Below are positions 36,563 through 44,936 of a stretch of 64,000 nt of DNA, in pieces; the first letter of the stretch is position 1; every line of letters starts with the position of its first letter. This stretch comes from Paraflavitalea sp. CAU 1676. Lineage in GTDB: Bacteria > Bacteroidota > Bacteroidia > Chitinophagales > Chitinophagaceae. The position numbers and the translations under genes are program-made. The notes beneath the pieces were generated by a model. The model worked only from the letters and a program-made list of their open reading frames with translations, did no database searches and was not told the DNA's origin. The DNA lies in NCBI RefSeq assembly GCF_029223285.1, contig NZ_JARHUJ010000003.1:248001-312000 (forward strand), in the 5' to 3' direction.

Positions 36563-37104
36563 TTTTTACCCCGACTACACTTGAAGGGAGTTACGTGATT
36601 GACATTGAGCAATACTCGGACAGCAGAGGATGGTTTGCCCGCTTTTTCTGCAAAAAAGAGTTTTCAGCTATCGGACATGACAAAGAATGGGTTCAACTTA
36701 ATCATTCAGCAAATTTTCGCCAGGGAACGCTAAGAGGTATGCATTTTCAGTGCCCGCCTTTTCGTGAAATAAAAATGGTTCGTTGCATAGCCGGCTCTGT
36801 GTTTGATGTTATCGTGGACTTGCGCAAAGAATCTAAGACTTTCATGAATTGGTACGGAACAGAATTGTCGGCAACTAACAGAAAGATGCTGTACATTCCT
36901 GAAGGCTTTGCCCATGGATTTCAAACCCTTTCAGACAATAGTGAACTTATTTACCATCATACTGAATTTTATACGGCCGGATCGGAAGGGGGAATCAGGT
37001 ACAATGACCCGAGGTTGAACATTCAATGGCCCTTATCAGTTAGCATTATATCTGACCGTGACAAAACGCATCCCTATTTAGACCAACACTTCAAAGGAAT
37101 TTAA
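36559..37104 (+). CDS. dTDP-4-dehydrorhamnose 3,5-epimerase-like (RmlC family) protein
   Basis: A 181-residue cupin of RmlC type and normal length. The R-G-W-F-A-R start block, G-T-L-R-G-M-H-F-Q with the catalytic His, V-F-D-V-I-V-D-L-R and the Y-I-P-E-G-F-A-H-G-F-Q block are all present. RmlC enzymes epimerise C3 and C5 of 4-keto-6-deoxy NDP-hexoses, giving L-sugars. In this CDP-glucose operon it presumably acts on the CDP-4-keto-6-deoxy intermediate or its methylated form, either at both positions or one. Its ATG overlaps the rfbG stop, and it ends 1 base before the C-methyltransferase. Confidence 0.88.
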   Translation: MIFTPTTLEGSYVIDIEQYSDSRGWFARFFCKKEFSAIGHDKEWVQLNHSANFRQGTLRGMHFQCPPFREIKMVRCIAGSVFDVIVDLRKESKTFMNWYGTELSATNRKMLYIPEGFAHGFQTLSDNSELIYHHTEFYTAGSEGGIRYNDPRLNIQWPLSVSIISDRDKTHPYLDQHFKGI

Positions 37105-37105
37105 T

Positions 37106-38332
37106 ATGCAATGTAGATTTTGCAAGACAGAGCTTAAGCGGGTATTTTTAGACTTGGTCAACTCACCAGCATCTAACTCTTTTCTAACTTATAGCCAACT
37201 AAACGAGCCCGAAGTCTTTTTTCCCTTAAAGGTTTATACATGCCATAAATGTTTTCTGGTACAAATAGATGAGTATAAAAAATCGGATTCAATCTTTAAT
37301 GGAGATTACGTATACTTTTCATCTTATTCTCAAAGCTGGCTGGCACATTCGAAAAAGTACACAGAGGAAATGATAGAACATTTTGGCTTCGATGCTACCT
37401 CAAAAGTTGTAGAAATTGCGTCCAACGATGGCTATTTGCTTCAATACTTCCAGGAGAAAGGTATTCCCGTGCTGGGCATCGAACCAACAGCCAATACAGC
37501 ACAGGTAGCAATGGATAAAGGAATTGAAACAGTGATAGACTTTTTCGGAGTAAAACTGGCTACAGAATTAAAGTCTAGAAAAATTGGAGCTGATCTTTTG
37601 CTGGGTAACAATGTCTTGGCACATGTACCCGACATAGTTGACTTTGTCGCAGGCATGAAAATTTTATTGAATCCTACAGGAATCATCACCATGGAGTTTC
37701 CTCATTTAATGCAATTGGTAGACAATAACCAATTTGATACTGTTTACCATGAACACTACTCCTATTTGTCGTGCTATACCGTTCAACAAATTTTTGCTGC
37801 ACAGGGGCTTGAACTGTTCGATGTCGACGAAATTCCCACACACGGAGGCTCACTGCGCATATACGCCAAACACAAAGCAGACAACACCCGATCTATTAGC
37901 GAAAGGCTTGAAACTGTATTAGCAAAAGAAAGAAGCAAAGGCATGCAAACCTTGGAATATTATGACGGCTTTCAGCAAAAGGCTTTGCAGGTTAAGCTGG
38001 ACCTTACCACATTCCTGATCGAACAAAAACGCAACAATAAAAGAGTCGCAGCATATGGCGCAGCAGCGAAGGGAAACACACTGTTAAACTATTGCGGTAT
38101 CAAGAACGATCTAATTGAATTCGTTGTGGACGCAAATCCTCATAAGCAAAACAAATGGCTGCCTGCCAGCCATATCCCTGTTTTGAGTGAAGTTCGGCTG
38201 AAGGAAACCAAGCCCGAATATGTAATTATTTTACCCTGGAACCTGAAAGAGGAAATAATAGATCAACTTTCCTATATCAGAGATTGGCAGGGCAAGTTTG
38301 TAATTCCGATTCCGACATTTCAAATTGTGTAA
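37106..38332 (+). CDS. NDP-hexose C-methyltransferase (TylCIII/NovU-like)
   Basis: A 408-residue three-part methyltransferase. Residues about 1-60 hold a zinc-binding part with C-R-F-C and C-H-K-C. A SAM-dependent core begins V-V-E-I-A-S-N-D-G-Y-L-L (about 97-108) and includes the H-E-H-Y-S-Y block used by this family for the active-site base. The C-terminal part has A-A-Y-G-A-A-A-K-G-N-T-L-L-N-Y. This is the architecture of the C-methyltransferases that add a methyl to C3 (or C5) of 4-keto-6-deoxy NDP-sugars in branched sugars such as mycarose, noviose or virenose. Here it should methylate the CDP-linked 4-keto sugar. Position of methylation is inferred, not read directly. Confidence 0.87.
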   Translation: MQCRFCKTELKRVFLDLVNSPASNSFLTYSQLNEPEVFFPLKVYTCHKCFLVQIDEYKKSDSIFNGDYVYFSSYSQSWLAHSKKYTEEMIEHFGFDATSKVVEIASNDGYLLQYFQEKGIPVLGIEPTANTAQVAMDKGIETVIDFFGVKLATELKSRKIGADLLLGNNVLAHVPDIVDFVAGMKILLNPTGIITMEFPHLMQLVDNNQFDTVYHEHYSYLSCYTVQQIFAAQGLELFDVDEIPTHGGSLRIYAKHKADNTRSISERLETVLAKERSKGMQTLEYYDGFQQKALQVKLDLTTFLIEQKRNNKRVAAYGAAAKGNTLLNYCGIKNDLIEFVVDANPHKQNKWLPASHIPVLSEVRLKETKPEYVIILPWNLKEEIIDQLSYIRDWQGKFVIPIPTFQIV

Positions 38333-38338
38333 TTCTTG

Positions 38339-39217
38339 ATGAAGAAAAATGTGTTAGTCACAGGAGCTACAGGTTTCATAGGACCTTATGTTGTAAACAT
38401 ACTTTTACAACTGGGGTTCAATGTTACTGCAACCTCCACACATGCTCAAAAAGCAGCATCGGCCCCCTGGTTTAGGTCGGTCAACTATATTCCTTTAAAT
38501 CTTGAGCAGATAGATGACTCCACAAACTATTTTACTTACTTGAATAGTCCAGATATACTCATACACCTTGCCTGGGAAGGTTTGCCCAATTACAAAGCAG
38601 ATTTCCACCTCACTCAAAATCTACCCCGTCATCAACAATTTTTAAAGAACCTGATATCAAACGGCCTTAAGGATCTAACTGTTGTTGGCACTTGTTTTGA
38701 ATATGGCATGCACAATGGTCAATTAGAAGAAAGTCTTAATCCCGAACCAACAAATGCCTACGCAAAAGCGAAAAACGAGTTGAGGATTTTTTTGGCTAAT
38801 TTGCAGAAAACCAATAATTTGAGTTTTAAATGGGCAAGATTATTCTACATGTATGGCGCGGGACAACACCCCAACTCGCTACTTTCACAGCTAGAAACGG
38901 CTCTTCAGAATGGGGATGAGAAATTTAATATGAGTGGGGGAGAACAACTGCGTGACTATTTACCAGTAGAACAAGTAGCTTACATTCTCGTAAGAATTGC
39001 CAGTCAGCAAAAAGTTGAGGGAATCATTAATGTAGCAAGCGGTTCACCTGTTAGCGTGAAACAATTAGTTGAATTATATCTAAAAAGAACAGGACAACAA
39101 ATTGAACTCAATTTAGGCTATTACCCTTACCCCGATTTTGAACCCATGCGTTTTTGGGGTGATATTACAAAACTTAAAACAATCTTACACGATGAGCAAT
39201 CCAATTCAGGTATTTAA
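38339..39217 (+). CDS. NAD(P)-dependent 4-ketohexose reductase/epimerase (SDR)
   Basis: A 292-residue extended SDR starting at the ATG at 38339. The dinucleotide loop is V-T-G-A-T-G-F-I-G and the catalytic pair lies in Y-A-K-A-K; R-L-F-Y-M-Y-G and R-D-Y-L-P-V-E-Q-V are typical of sugar-nucleotide reductases and epimerases. Its position after the C-methyltransferase suggests it reduces the C4 keto group to finish the CDP-linked branched deoxysugar. The next gene's ATG lies 26 bases inside its 3' end, a long overlap. AT-rich like its neighbours. A 4-epimerase role is the alternative. Confidence 0.82.
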   Translation: MKKNVLVTGATGFIGPYVVNILLQLGFNVTATSTHAQKAASAPWFRSVNYIPLNLEQIDDSTNYFTYLNSPDILIHLAWEGLPNYKADFHLTQNLPRHQQFLKNLISNGLKDLTVVGTCFEYGMHNGQLEESLNPEPTNAYAKAKNELRIFLANLQKTNNLSFKWARLFYMYGAGQHPNSLLSQLETALQNGDEKFNMSGGEQLRDYLPVEQVAYILVRIASQQKVEGIINVASGSPVSVKQLVELYLKRTGQQIELNLGYYPYPDFEPMRFWGDITKLKTILHDEQSNSGI

Positions 39218-39929
39218 TGAGGAGAGAAAACAAAGAATTGAGAACAATGGAAGCAACGAATCCCTGAAAGCCGCTGCGAAGGAATTTAATACTGCATCTA
39301 ATATAGCACATTATTCTTACAACTTCTCATGGATGGGTAGGCCGATTATCCAATATCCACAAGACATGCTCGCAATGCAGGAATTGATCTGGGAAATAAA
39401 ACCAGATCTGATCATCGAAACTGGTATTGCCCATGGTGGTTCACTGATCTACTATGCATCGCTAATGGAACTGATCGGTCACGGGAAAGTGGTAGGCATC
39501 GACATCGATATTCGTGAACACAACCGTAAGGAGATCGAGAGTCATCCCATGTTTAAGCGCATTCAGATGATTTCCGGATCATCAATCGATCAGCAGATAG
39601 TAGAGGAAGTGGTGAAACTGGCGGAAGGTAAAACGAAAATAATGGTATGCCTTGATTCTAACCATACGCATGATCATGTATTAAGGGAATTGCAACTTTA
39701 TGCTCCCTTTGTAACACCCGATTCTTACCTGATCGTCTTTGATACAATAGTCGAACATCTACCCGAAGGTTATTTGGGACAACAAAGACCATGGGGCGTC
39801 GCCAATAACCCACAAACTGCCGTAGAGGAGTTTTTGAAAACCAACGACCAGTTTAAGGTTGATAATTCGATCGACAATAAGTTATTGATCAGTGTTGCCC
39901 CTGGAGGGTACTTAAAACGCATCAAATAA
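39192..39929 (+). CDS. CmcI/rhamnosyl O-methyltransferase-like protein
   Basis: A 245-residue protein of the family annotated as cephalosporin hydroxylase, which are in fact SAM-dependent O-methyltransferases. Start at 39192 (M-S-N-P-I-Q-V) is favoured over a longer frame running through the upstream gene. I-I-E-T-G-I-A-H-G-G-S is the SAM-binding loop, G-I-D-I-D-I-R its second-strand acidic end, and V-C-L-D-S-N-H-T-H-D-H-V a probable metal/substrate site. In sugar clusters, members O-methylate deoxyhexoses such as rhamnose, so it may add a methyl ether to this glycan. Overlaps the reductase by 26 bases; 5 bases before a GT2 gene. Confidence 0.82.
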   Translation: MSNPIQVFNEERKQRIENNGSNESLKAAAKEFNTASNIAHYSYNFSWMGRPIIQYPQDMLAMQELIWEIKPDLIIETGIAHGGSLIYYASLMELIGHGKVVGIDIDIREHNRKEIESHPMFKRIQMISGSSIDQQIVEEVVKLAEGKTKIMVCLDSNHTHDHVLRELQLYAPFVTPDSYLIVFDTIVEHLPEGYLGQQRPWGVANNPQTAVEEFLKTNDQFKVDNSIDNKLLISVAPGGYLKRIK

Positions 39930-39934
39930 CACGG

Positions 39935-41194
39935 ATGAAAATTAGTCCTAAGTTAACCGTGGTAATACCAACTATACAAAGACCTGACACGCTCTATTGG
40001 ACCATCAAGACTGTAATAGAACAGCAGTATGAAAACTTTGCCGTTATTGTAAGCGACAATTTTAGTAATGACAACACCCTGGAGGTAGTGAATTCTTTTA
40101 GCGATCCCCGGATAACTTACATCAATCCGGGAATGCGGCTTTCTATGAGCAGGCATTGGGAATTTGCGCTTGAACACGTTCATGAAGGATTTGTAACTAT
40201 CTTGGGAGATGATGATGGATTAATACCCGGTGCTCTTGCCACAGCTGCATCTTTGCTTTCTAAACATGCTGTAGAAGCAATCGGATGGAGATTCGGTAAT
40301 TACAATTGGCCAGGGCTAAATCCTCACTTCATGATCCCAATGGGAAATTATTACCGGATTGTCGACAGTAAACAAGAGATTCAAAAAATATTTTCGAAGA
40401 GCATTATTCACTCAATTCAATTTCCCAGTCTGTACGGTGGGTTTATCAGCATTGAACTGATTCGTAAACTAAAAGCTGATTTTGGAGGTCAATTTTTCCA
40501 TTCCCGTATCCCCGACTTTTATTCCAGTTCGGTCGTTGCCGCTTCGACAAAAAAGTATATCCGGTTGGAATTTCCCTTAAGTATCAATGCCACTTCTAAA
40601 CATAGTACTGGCTATGCTACCGTTAATGCAAAGGTTGATCAAAAAGCCATTAACGATCTGAAGCTCAACAAAGACAACCTTCCATTCCATTCCTCAATTG
40701 TGTTCCTTAAATCTATAAATATAGCCATTGCAGATGCGCTATTGCAGGCCCACGACAAAATACCATCCTTTCCTGCACCGGATATTAAGAAAGTAATTGC
40801 AAATACACTTTACGAAGCGCAACATTGTGGCAACGAAGACAAGTACAATGAATTGATTGAAGGAATAATACAGATTGCCGAAAAAAACCATCTACTACCT
40901 TACGCAAAGGATCTGATCACCAAGGCTCCTTTCTTACAGCACTTTGAAGCCGGTGTTAAGAATAAATACTCTCCTATTAGCGAAACAATCTACCTGGATA
41001 CAAGAGAACTTAACATCCGGAACGTTTATGACGCATGCCAGGTTGTAAAAAGAACCATCCTTCCTCATCACTTTCGATATTCGAACGGAATTCAAAAAAT
41101 TATATCACGTATACAGCAAGTGATTCGGTACATTTACCTCCGCAAAACATTTTTCCCTTCTTTACACATGTCGACCGTAGATAAGAAGTCTTAA
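39935..41194 (+). CDS. Glycosyltransferase family 2 protein
   Basis: A 419-residue GT-A fold enzyme. L-T-V-V-I-P-T-I-Q-R-P-D-T-L and Q-Q-Y-E-N-F-A-V-I-V-S-D-N-F-S at the N-terminus and the metal-binding G-D-D-D-G-L (about 88-94) are typical GT2 features. The C-terminal 200 residues have no recognised domain. It transfers a sugar from a nucleotide donor onto a growing glycan at the inner membrane. As the first transferase after the CDP-sugar genes and with the same AT-rich composition, it could use the branched CDP-sugar, but donor and acceptor cannot be read from sequence. Confidence 0.87.
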   Translation: MKISPKLTVVIPTIQRPDTLYWTIKTVIEQQYENFAVIVSDNFSNDNTLEVVNSFSDPRITYINPGMRLSMSRHWEFALEHVHEGFVTILGDDDGLIPGALATAASLLSKHAVEAIGWRFGNYNWPGLNPHFMIPMGNYYRIVDSKQEIQKIFSKSIIHSIQFPSLYGGFISIELIRKLKADFGGQFFHSRIPDFYSSSVVAASTKKYIRLEFPLSINATSKHSTGYATVNAKVDQKAINDLKLNKDNLPFHSSIVFLKSINIAIADALLQAHDKIPSFPAPDIKKVIANTLYEAQHCGNEDKYNELIEGIIQIAEKNHLLPYAKDLITKAPFLQHFEAGVKNKYSPISETIYLDTRELNIRNVYDACQVVKRTILPHHFRYSNGIQKIISRIQQVIRYIYLRKTFFPSLHMSTVDKKS

Positions 41195-41203
41195 AGTAGA
41201 CCA

Positions 41204-42091
41204 ATGCCATCACCAGGAAGAACTATGTCAGCAATTCAATCTCATACGGTTGCCGTTGTACATTTGATTTGGGTGCCGTTTGGACCGGATCTGTTCATAT
41301 CATTCATCGATTCTTATGTGTCACACGTAAGTGGATACGAACATCAACTGGTTTTATTATTTAATGGCTTGAACGATGAACGGGACGCAACACCATATCA
41401 TGAATATGCCACATTAAAAGGCGTAAAATATATCAGTGTTTACAAGATGAAAGGGCAGGACCTTGAAGCTTACAAATGGGTTGCAGGACAACTAGATACT
41501 CATTACATCCTCTTCCTCAACAGTTATTCAGTCCTGTTAGCAAACAATTGGCTGTCTTTATACATGAATGCAATAAGTAAACGCAATGTTGGCTTAATTG
41601 GCGCTACAGCTTCATGGCAAAGCTACTATGAAGTGATCCTACGACAAAACCGCTTCAACTGGAGTAATGCAGTAAGTCCTGCTGAAAATTTCCGACGTTA
41701 TAAATTATTGATCAAATCACACTTCTATTGGCGTTGGCTTTTCCCTAACTTCCCCAACCCGCATGTGCGGAGTAACGCATTTATAATGCAAAGAGAGCAA
41801 TTTTTAAACCTTAGGACCAAGCCCTTTAAAAACAAATTCAGAGCCTACTTATTCGAAAGCGGCCGGCACAGTATGACCCGTCAGGTAATCGAAAACGGGC
41901 AGGAAGTGTATATTATCGACAACTTGGGACGCCAATATCCATTGAATGAATGTAAGAATGCAAATATTTTCTGGTCTGGCCAACAGGAAAATCTGTTGGT
42001 GTCCGATAATCAAACCAGGCTTTATGAAGCAGCCAAAGAAAGTGAAAAGTTAAGCATGTTCAGATTAGCCTGGTGCGCTAACGACTATTGA
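41204..42091 (+). CDS. Putative glycosyltransferase (GT-A-like)
   Basis: A 295-residue protein (start could also be the ATG at 41225, seven codons in). V-V-H-L-I-W-V-P-F-G-P-D, H-Q-L-V-L-L-F-N-G and Y-I-L-F-L-N-S-Y-S-V-L suggest the nucleotide-binding half of a GT-A transferase, with the N-S-Y segment in place of the usual D-x-D. V-G-L-I-G-A-T-A-S-W and P-N-P-H-V-R-S-N-A-F are seen in the rhamnan-synthesis-like or uncharacterised glycosyltransferases of sugar clusters. Missing D-x-D makes the activity uncertain. It is the last AT-rich gene of the island; the next gene, 24 bases on, has high GC. Confidence 0.6.
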   Translation: MPSPGRTMSAIQSHTVAVVHLIWVPFGPDLFISFIDSYVSHVSGYEHQLVLLFNGLNDERDATPYHEYATLKGVKYISVYKMKGQDLEAYKWVAGQLDTHYILFLNSYSVLLANNWLSLYMNAISKRNVGLIGATASWQSYYEVILRQNRFNWSNAVSPAENFRRYKLLIKSHFYWRWLFPNFPNPHVRSNAFIMQREQFLNLRTKPFKNKFRAYLFESGRHSMTRQVIENGQEVYIIDNLGRQYPLNECKNANIFWSGQQENLLVSDNQTRLYEAAKESEKLSMFRLAWCANDY

Positions 42092-42115
42092 AGTCAATGA
42101 CTCATGTTCTAAAAA

Positions 42116-43072
42116 ATGTCAACTACCGTTTTCATATCCATTTGTATCCCTGCATACAAGAACACCGATTACCTGCGGCGGGCGCTGGACGCAGTCGCCA
42201 TACAAACCTTCCGCGATTTTGAGGTGGTGGTTACCGACGACAGTCCCGACGAATCGGTGGCCTCGCTGGTAAAGACCTACCAACATCAGTTTCCGCTCCG
42301 TTACCAGCGCAATATCCCCGCACTGGGCTCACCCGGCAACTGGAATGCCGGCATTCACCTGGCCTCGGGCCAATGGATCAAGATGATGCACGACGACGAC
42401 TGGTTTGCCGGGGCCAACAGCCTGCAGCAGTTTGCCGAAGCAGCCATTCAAACGAATGCTCCCTTCCTGTACAGCGGGTATACCCATGTAGAAGAAGCCA
42501 GCGGCAAACAGCTCACAGTATTACCGCTGAGCGCCGACATAAACGGCTTACGGCGAAATCCGGACCGTATCATCGCGTTTAATGTAATTGGGCATCCCAG
42601 TACCACTATGGTGAGGAATGACCAGGAGCTTTTCTATGATGAAAACCTGAAATGGCTGGTTGATGTGGAGTATTATCACCGCTTGCTACGGCAGGGACCC
42701 TTCCATGCTATCCTGGCCCCCATCGTAAACATCGGGATGAATGCCCATCAGATCACAAAAGCTGTATTCCGCCAGCCCGAGGTAGAGATCCCCGAAAACC
42801 TGTATGTACTGAACAAACTGGGATTACCGATCCTTCGCTCAGCTACAGTATATGATCATTTTTGGCGTATGCTCAGGAACCTGCAGGTGCGCGATAAACA
42901 AACTCTTGAGCAATATAACGGGGCAAATCAAATACCCAAAGTGATCTGCACAATGGTCAATCACCAACGCAGATGGCCGGTATCGCTCCTGAAGATCGGC
43001 CCCTTCTCCAAAACATTGATGTTGTTATCCTGGCTGTGGACAGGTATTACGCGTCAGCGGCAGGGGAGTTGA
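42116..43072 (+). CDS. Glycosyltransferase family 2 protein
   Basis: A 318-residue GT2 enzyme. F-I-S-I-C-I-P-A-Y-K-N-T-D-Y-L, V-V-V-T-D-D-S-P-D-E-S and the metal site M-H-D-D-D-W (about 91-96) are well formed. L-G-S-P-G-N-W-N-A-G is the usual pre-D-x-D helix. It adds a sugar to a lipid-linked or surface glycan; donor unknown. Composition jumps to high GC compared with the gene 24 bases upstream, marking the edge of the AT-rich island. Its 3' end overlaps the convergent GT4 gene by 19 bases. Confidence 0.9.
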   Translation: MSTTVFISICIPAYKNTDYLRRALDAVAIQTFRDFEVVVTDDSPDESVASLVKTYQHQFPLRYQRNIPALGSPGNWNAGIHLASGQWIKMMHDDDWFAGANSLQQFAEAAIQTNAPFLYSGYTHVEEASGKQLTVLPLSADINGLRRNPDRIIAFNVIGHPSTTMVRNDQELFYDENLKWLVDVEYYHRLLRQGPFHAILAPIVNIGMNAHQITKAVFRQPEVEIPENLYVLNKLGLPILRSATVYDHFWRMLRNLQVRDKQTLEQYNGANQIPKVICTMVNHQRRWPVSLLKIGPFSKTLMLLSWLWTGITRQRQGS

Positions 43073-44232
43073 AACAGTTCGCGGTAATGACGGCAGAAGA
43101 CTTCGCCACTGAATTTTTGGATAGCCAGCTCCCGGCTACGTTTACCCAGCTTTATTTTCAAAGAAGGATCGTTCAATAACAATTGAATCAGCGCTACTCC
43201 TTCATCAACGATCGCTTCTTCTTCGGTAGCGCGAATAAGCAACCCATTGTCCATATGCCCGATATAATCGGGAATGGCATTCACAGCGGTAGACAGTACC
43301 ACTTTGGCATGGGCCATCATTTGCATCACTACCAGGGGCAGCCCTTCGAAAGCGGAAGTAAGGATCAGCACATCCGATTCCTGGTAGATCCTTTTCATCA
43401 ATGCCTCATCGCGAACATTACCATAGAACTTACAGAATGGGTAACGGCTGATGTCGATCGAGTTCTCTACGTCGCCTACGAAGGAGAAATGAACCGGCGC
43501 CTTGAGTGCATGCAGTTTTTCTGCAATAGCCGCCGTTAGGGGCACGCGCTTCTGGGGAGAGCCGCGGCCAATGAATACCACTTCCAGTATATCGTGCTGC
43601 ACTTCTGCATAAGGAGGTATATCGATCTTGTTCTCTACAAAGGAAAGACGGCCAAAGAATTCATCGGGAACATTGTTTTCCCGGTATTGGGCCTCTACCT
43701 GTTGCTGCAGTTTGATCGTACTGAATACCCGGCGCGTAATCAGGTCGATAAAACCAATGGAATAGGGTAGCCAGGTATCGAGGTGACAAAGTTCTATGCG
43801 GCGGGTATCTTTTTTTACATGCGCGAGCATCTTGTAAAAGAAGATGCACTCACCTCCAAAGATCACCGGCCGCTCGCTTTGGTTGATCCACGAGGCCAGC
43901 ACCCCCCGGTAGAAGAAATTGACAAAATGGAATCGTTTGTCATCGATCTTGCTGTGCAGGTCGAGCACCCGGTGATGCGCAAACAGCTCTTTGTGGCCAT
44001 TGTTCTTCGGCTTCTTCGAAAAGATGATCAGCGGTTTTTCATTGGCCAGGCAATCGGCAATATCTGCATTCACCTTGGGCGCGCCGCCAATATCGGCCGA
44101 AGAATAGAACAGGAATACATTGGTAGGTTCTTTGAGTGGAAATAACTTCCCATACAAACGGCCAGCCAGCACAAAAGGCAGCATGCCGATGTATTCGAGT
44201 TTGCGTTTAATGATGGCAGCTTTATGCTTCAT
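43054..44232 (-). CDS. Glycosyltransferase family 4 protein
   Basis: A 392-residue GT-B fold enzyme. The C-terminal half has E-V-V-F-I-G-R-G-S-P-Q-K-R-V-P, F-Y-G-N-V-R-D-E-A and the donor-binding block L-T-S-A-F-E-G-L-P-L-V-V-M-Q-M-M-A (the E-x-F-G-x-x-x-x-E-A-M equivalent). The N-terminal F-Y-S-S-A-D-I-G-G-A-P-K-V-N is the acceptor loop. It probably uses a UDP- or GDP-sugar in polysaccharide assembly. It overlaps the upstream SDR gene by 11 bases and ends inside the convergent GT2 gene. Confidence 0.87.
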   Translation of the reverse strand: MKHKAAIIKRKLEYIGMLPFVLAGRLYGKLFPLKEPTNVFLFYSSADIGGAPKVNADIADCLANEKPLIIFSKKPKNNGHKELFAHHRVLDLHSKIDDKRFHFVNFFYRGVLASWINQSERPVIFGGECIFFYKMLAHVKKDTRRIELCHLDTWLPYSIGFIDLITRRVFSTIKLQQQVEAQYRENNVPDEFFGRLSFVENKIDIPPYAEVQHDILEVVFIGRGSPQKRVPLTAAIAEKLHALKAPVHFSFVGDVENSIDISRYPFCKFYGNVRDEALMKRIYQESDVLILTSAFEGLPLVVMQMMAHAKVVLSTAVNAIPDYIGHMDNGLLIRATEEEAIVDEGVALIQLLLNDPSLKIKLGKRSRELAIQKFSGEVFCRHYRELFQLPCR

Positions 44233-44920
44233 GCGCTGAAAAATATTTCTGCAACAGGCCAGGCAGATACTCCGTTGAAAAATGAATGCCCAGGGCCTTA
44301 AACACAGGTAATACGGTAGAAGTGTCGATCAAAAAATGATGCCCCAGTTCCTTTTCAGTATAGATACCCCTCTTTTGAAGGCAGGCCTCCATGCAGGCCA
44401 CAATATAAGGCACGGGATAATTACCGGTATTGGCGATATTGATCACACCATTCCTGAATAGACCATTCTCCAGAATATAGTGGGCGACATGCGCCACATC
44501 TTCCACATCAATAATGTTCCTTTCCGTATTCTTCCACAGGTCGAATGGCTCCTGGTGAACGATATGATAAAAGAAGAAATTCAATACGGTATGTGGATTC
44601 GAAGAAGCGCCGGCCAGGTTCGAAACCCGGAAAATATTAAAGCGGGAGGCCTTTTCGGTAATGATCGATTCCATATGCAGCTTATGCTGTACATACGCCG
44701 AATCCTTCAGGTCGGGATCATCGATACTGGTAGTACTGAAATAAACAAAATGCCTGTCGGCAAACTTGCTGAGCGTATTCGTCAGTAGGTCCTGCTCACG
44801 CAGGAAGTCGGCCGCCGTACTCGTCTTCGAATTGGAAACACCCGACGCAAACATTACGACATCCTCACGCTCCCTGTATTGCGCAAAACTCCGGGCAACC
44901 AATCCATTTCCTATCACCAT
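44222..44920 (-). CDS. NAD-dependent epimerase/dehydratase-like (SDR) protein, short
   Basis: A 232-residue extended-SDR-like protein. It begins immediately at the dinucleotide loop (V-I-G-N-G-L-V-A-R-S-F), has S-T-T-S as the catalytic-Thr/Ser block, Y-V-Q-H-K as the YxxxK pair and R-V-S-N-L-A-G. It is shorter than the usual 300 or more residues, with a reduced substrate domain, so it may be a reductase rather than a classical epimerase. It sits between two GT4 genes, 16 bases after one and overlapping the other by 11, thus in the polysaccharide operon; it likely modifies a nucleotide sugar. Substrate unknown. Confidence 0.75.
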   Translation of the reverse strand: MVIGNGLVARSFAQYREREDVVMFASGVSNSKTSTAADFLREQDLLTNTLSKFADRHFVYFSTTSIDDPDLKDSAYVQHKLHMESIITEKASRFNIFRVSNLAGASSNPHTVLNFFFYHIVHQEPFDLWKNTERNIIDVEDVAHVAHYILENGLFRNGVINIANTGNYPVPYIVACMEACLQKRGIYTEKELGHHFLIDTSTVLPVFKALGIHFSTEYLPGLLQKYFSAHEA

Positions 44921-44936
44921 AGCCTGCTATTTGAAT

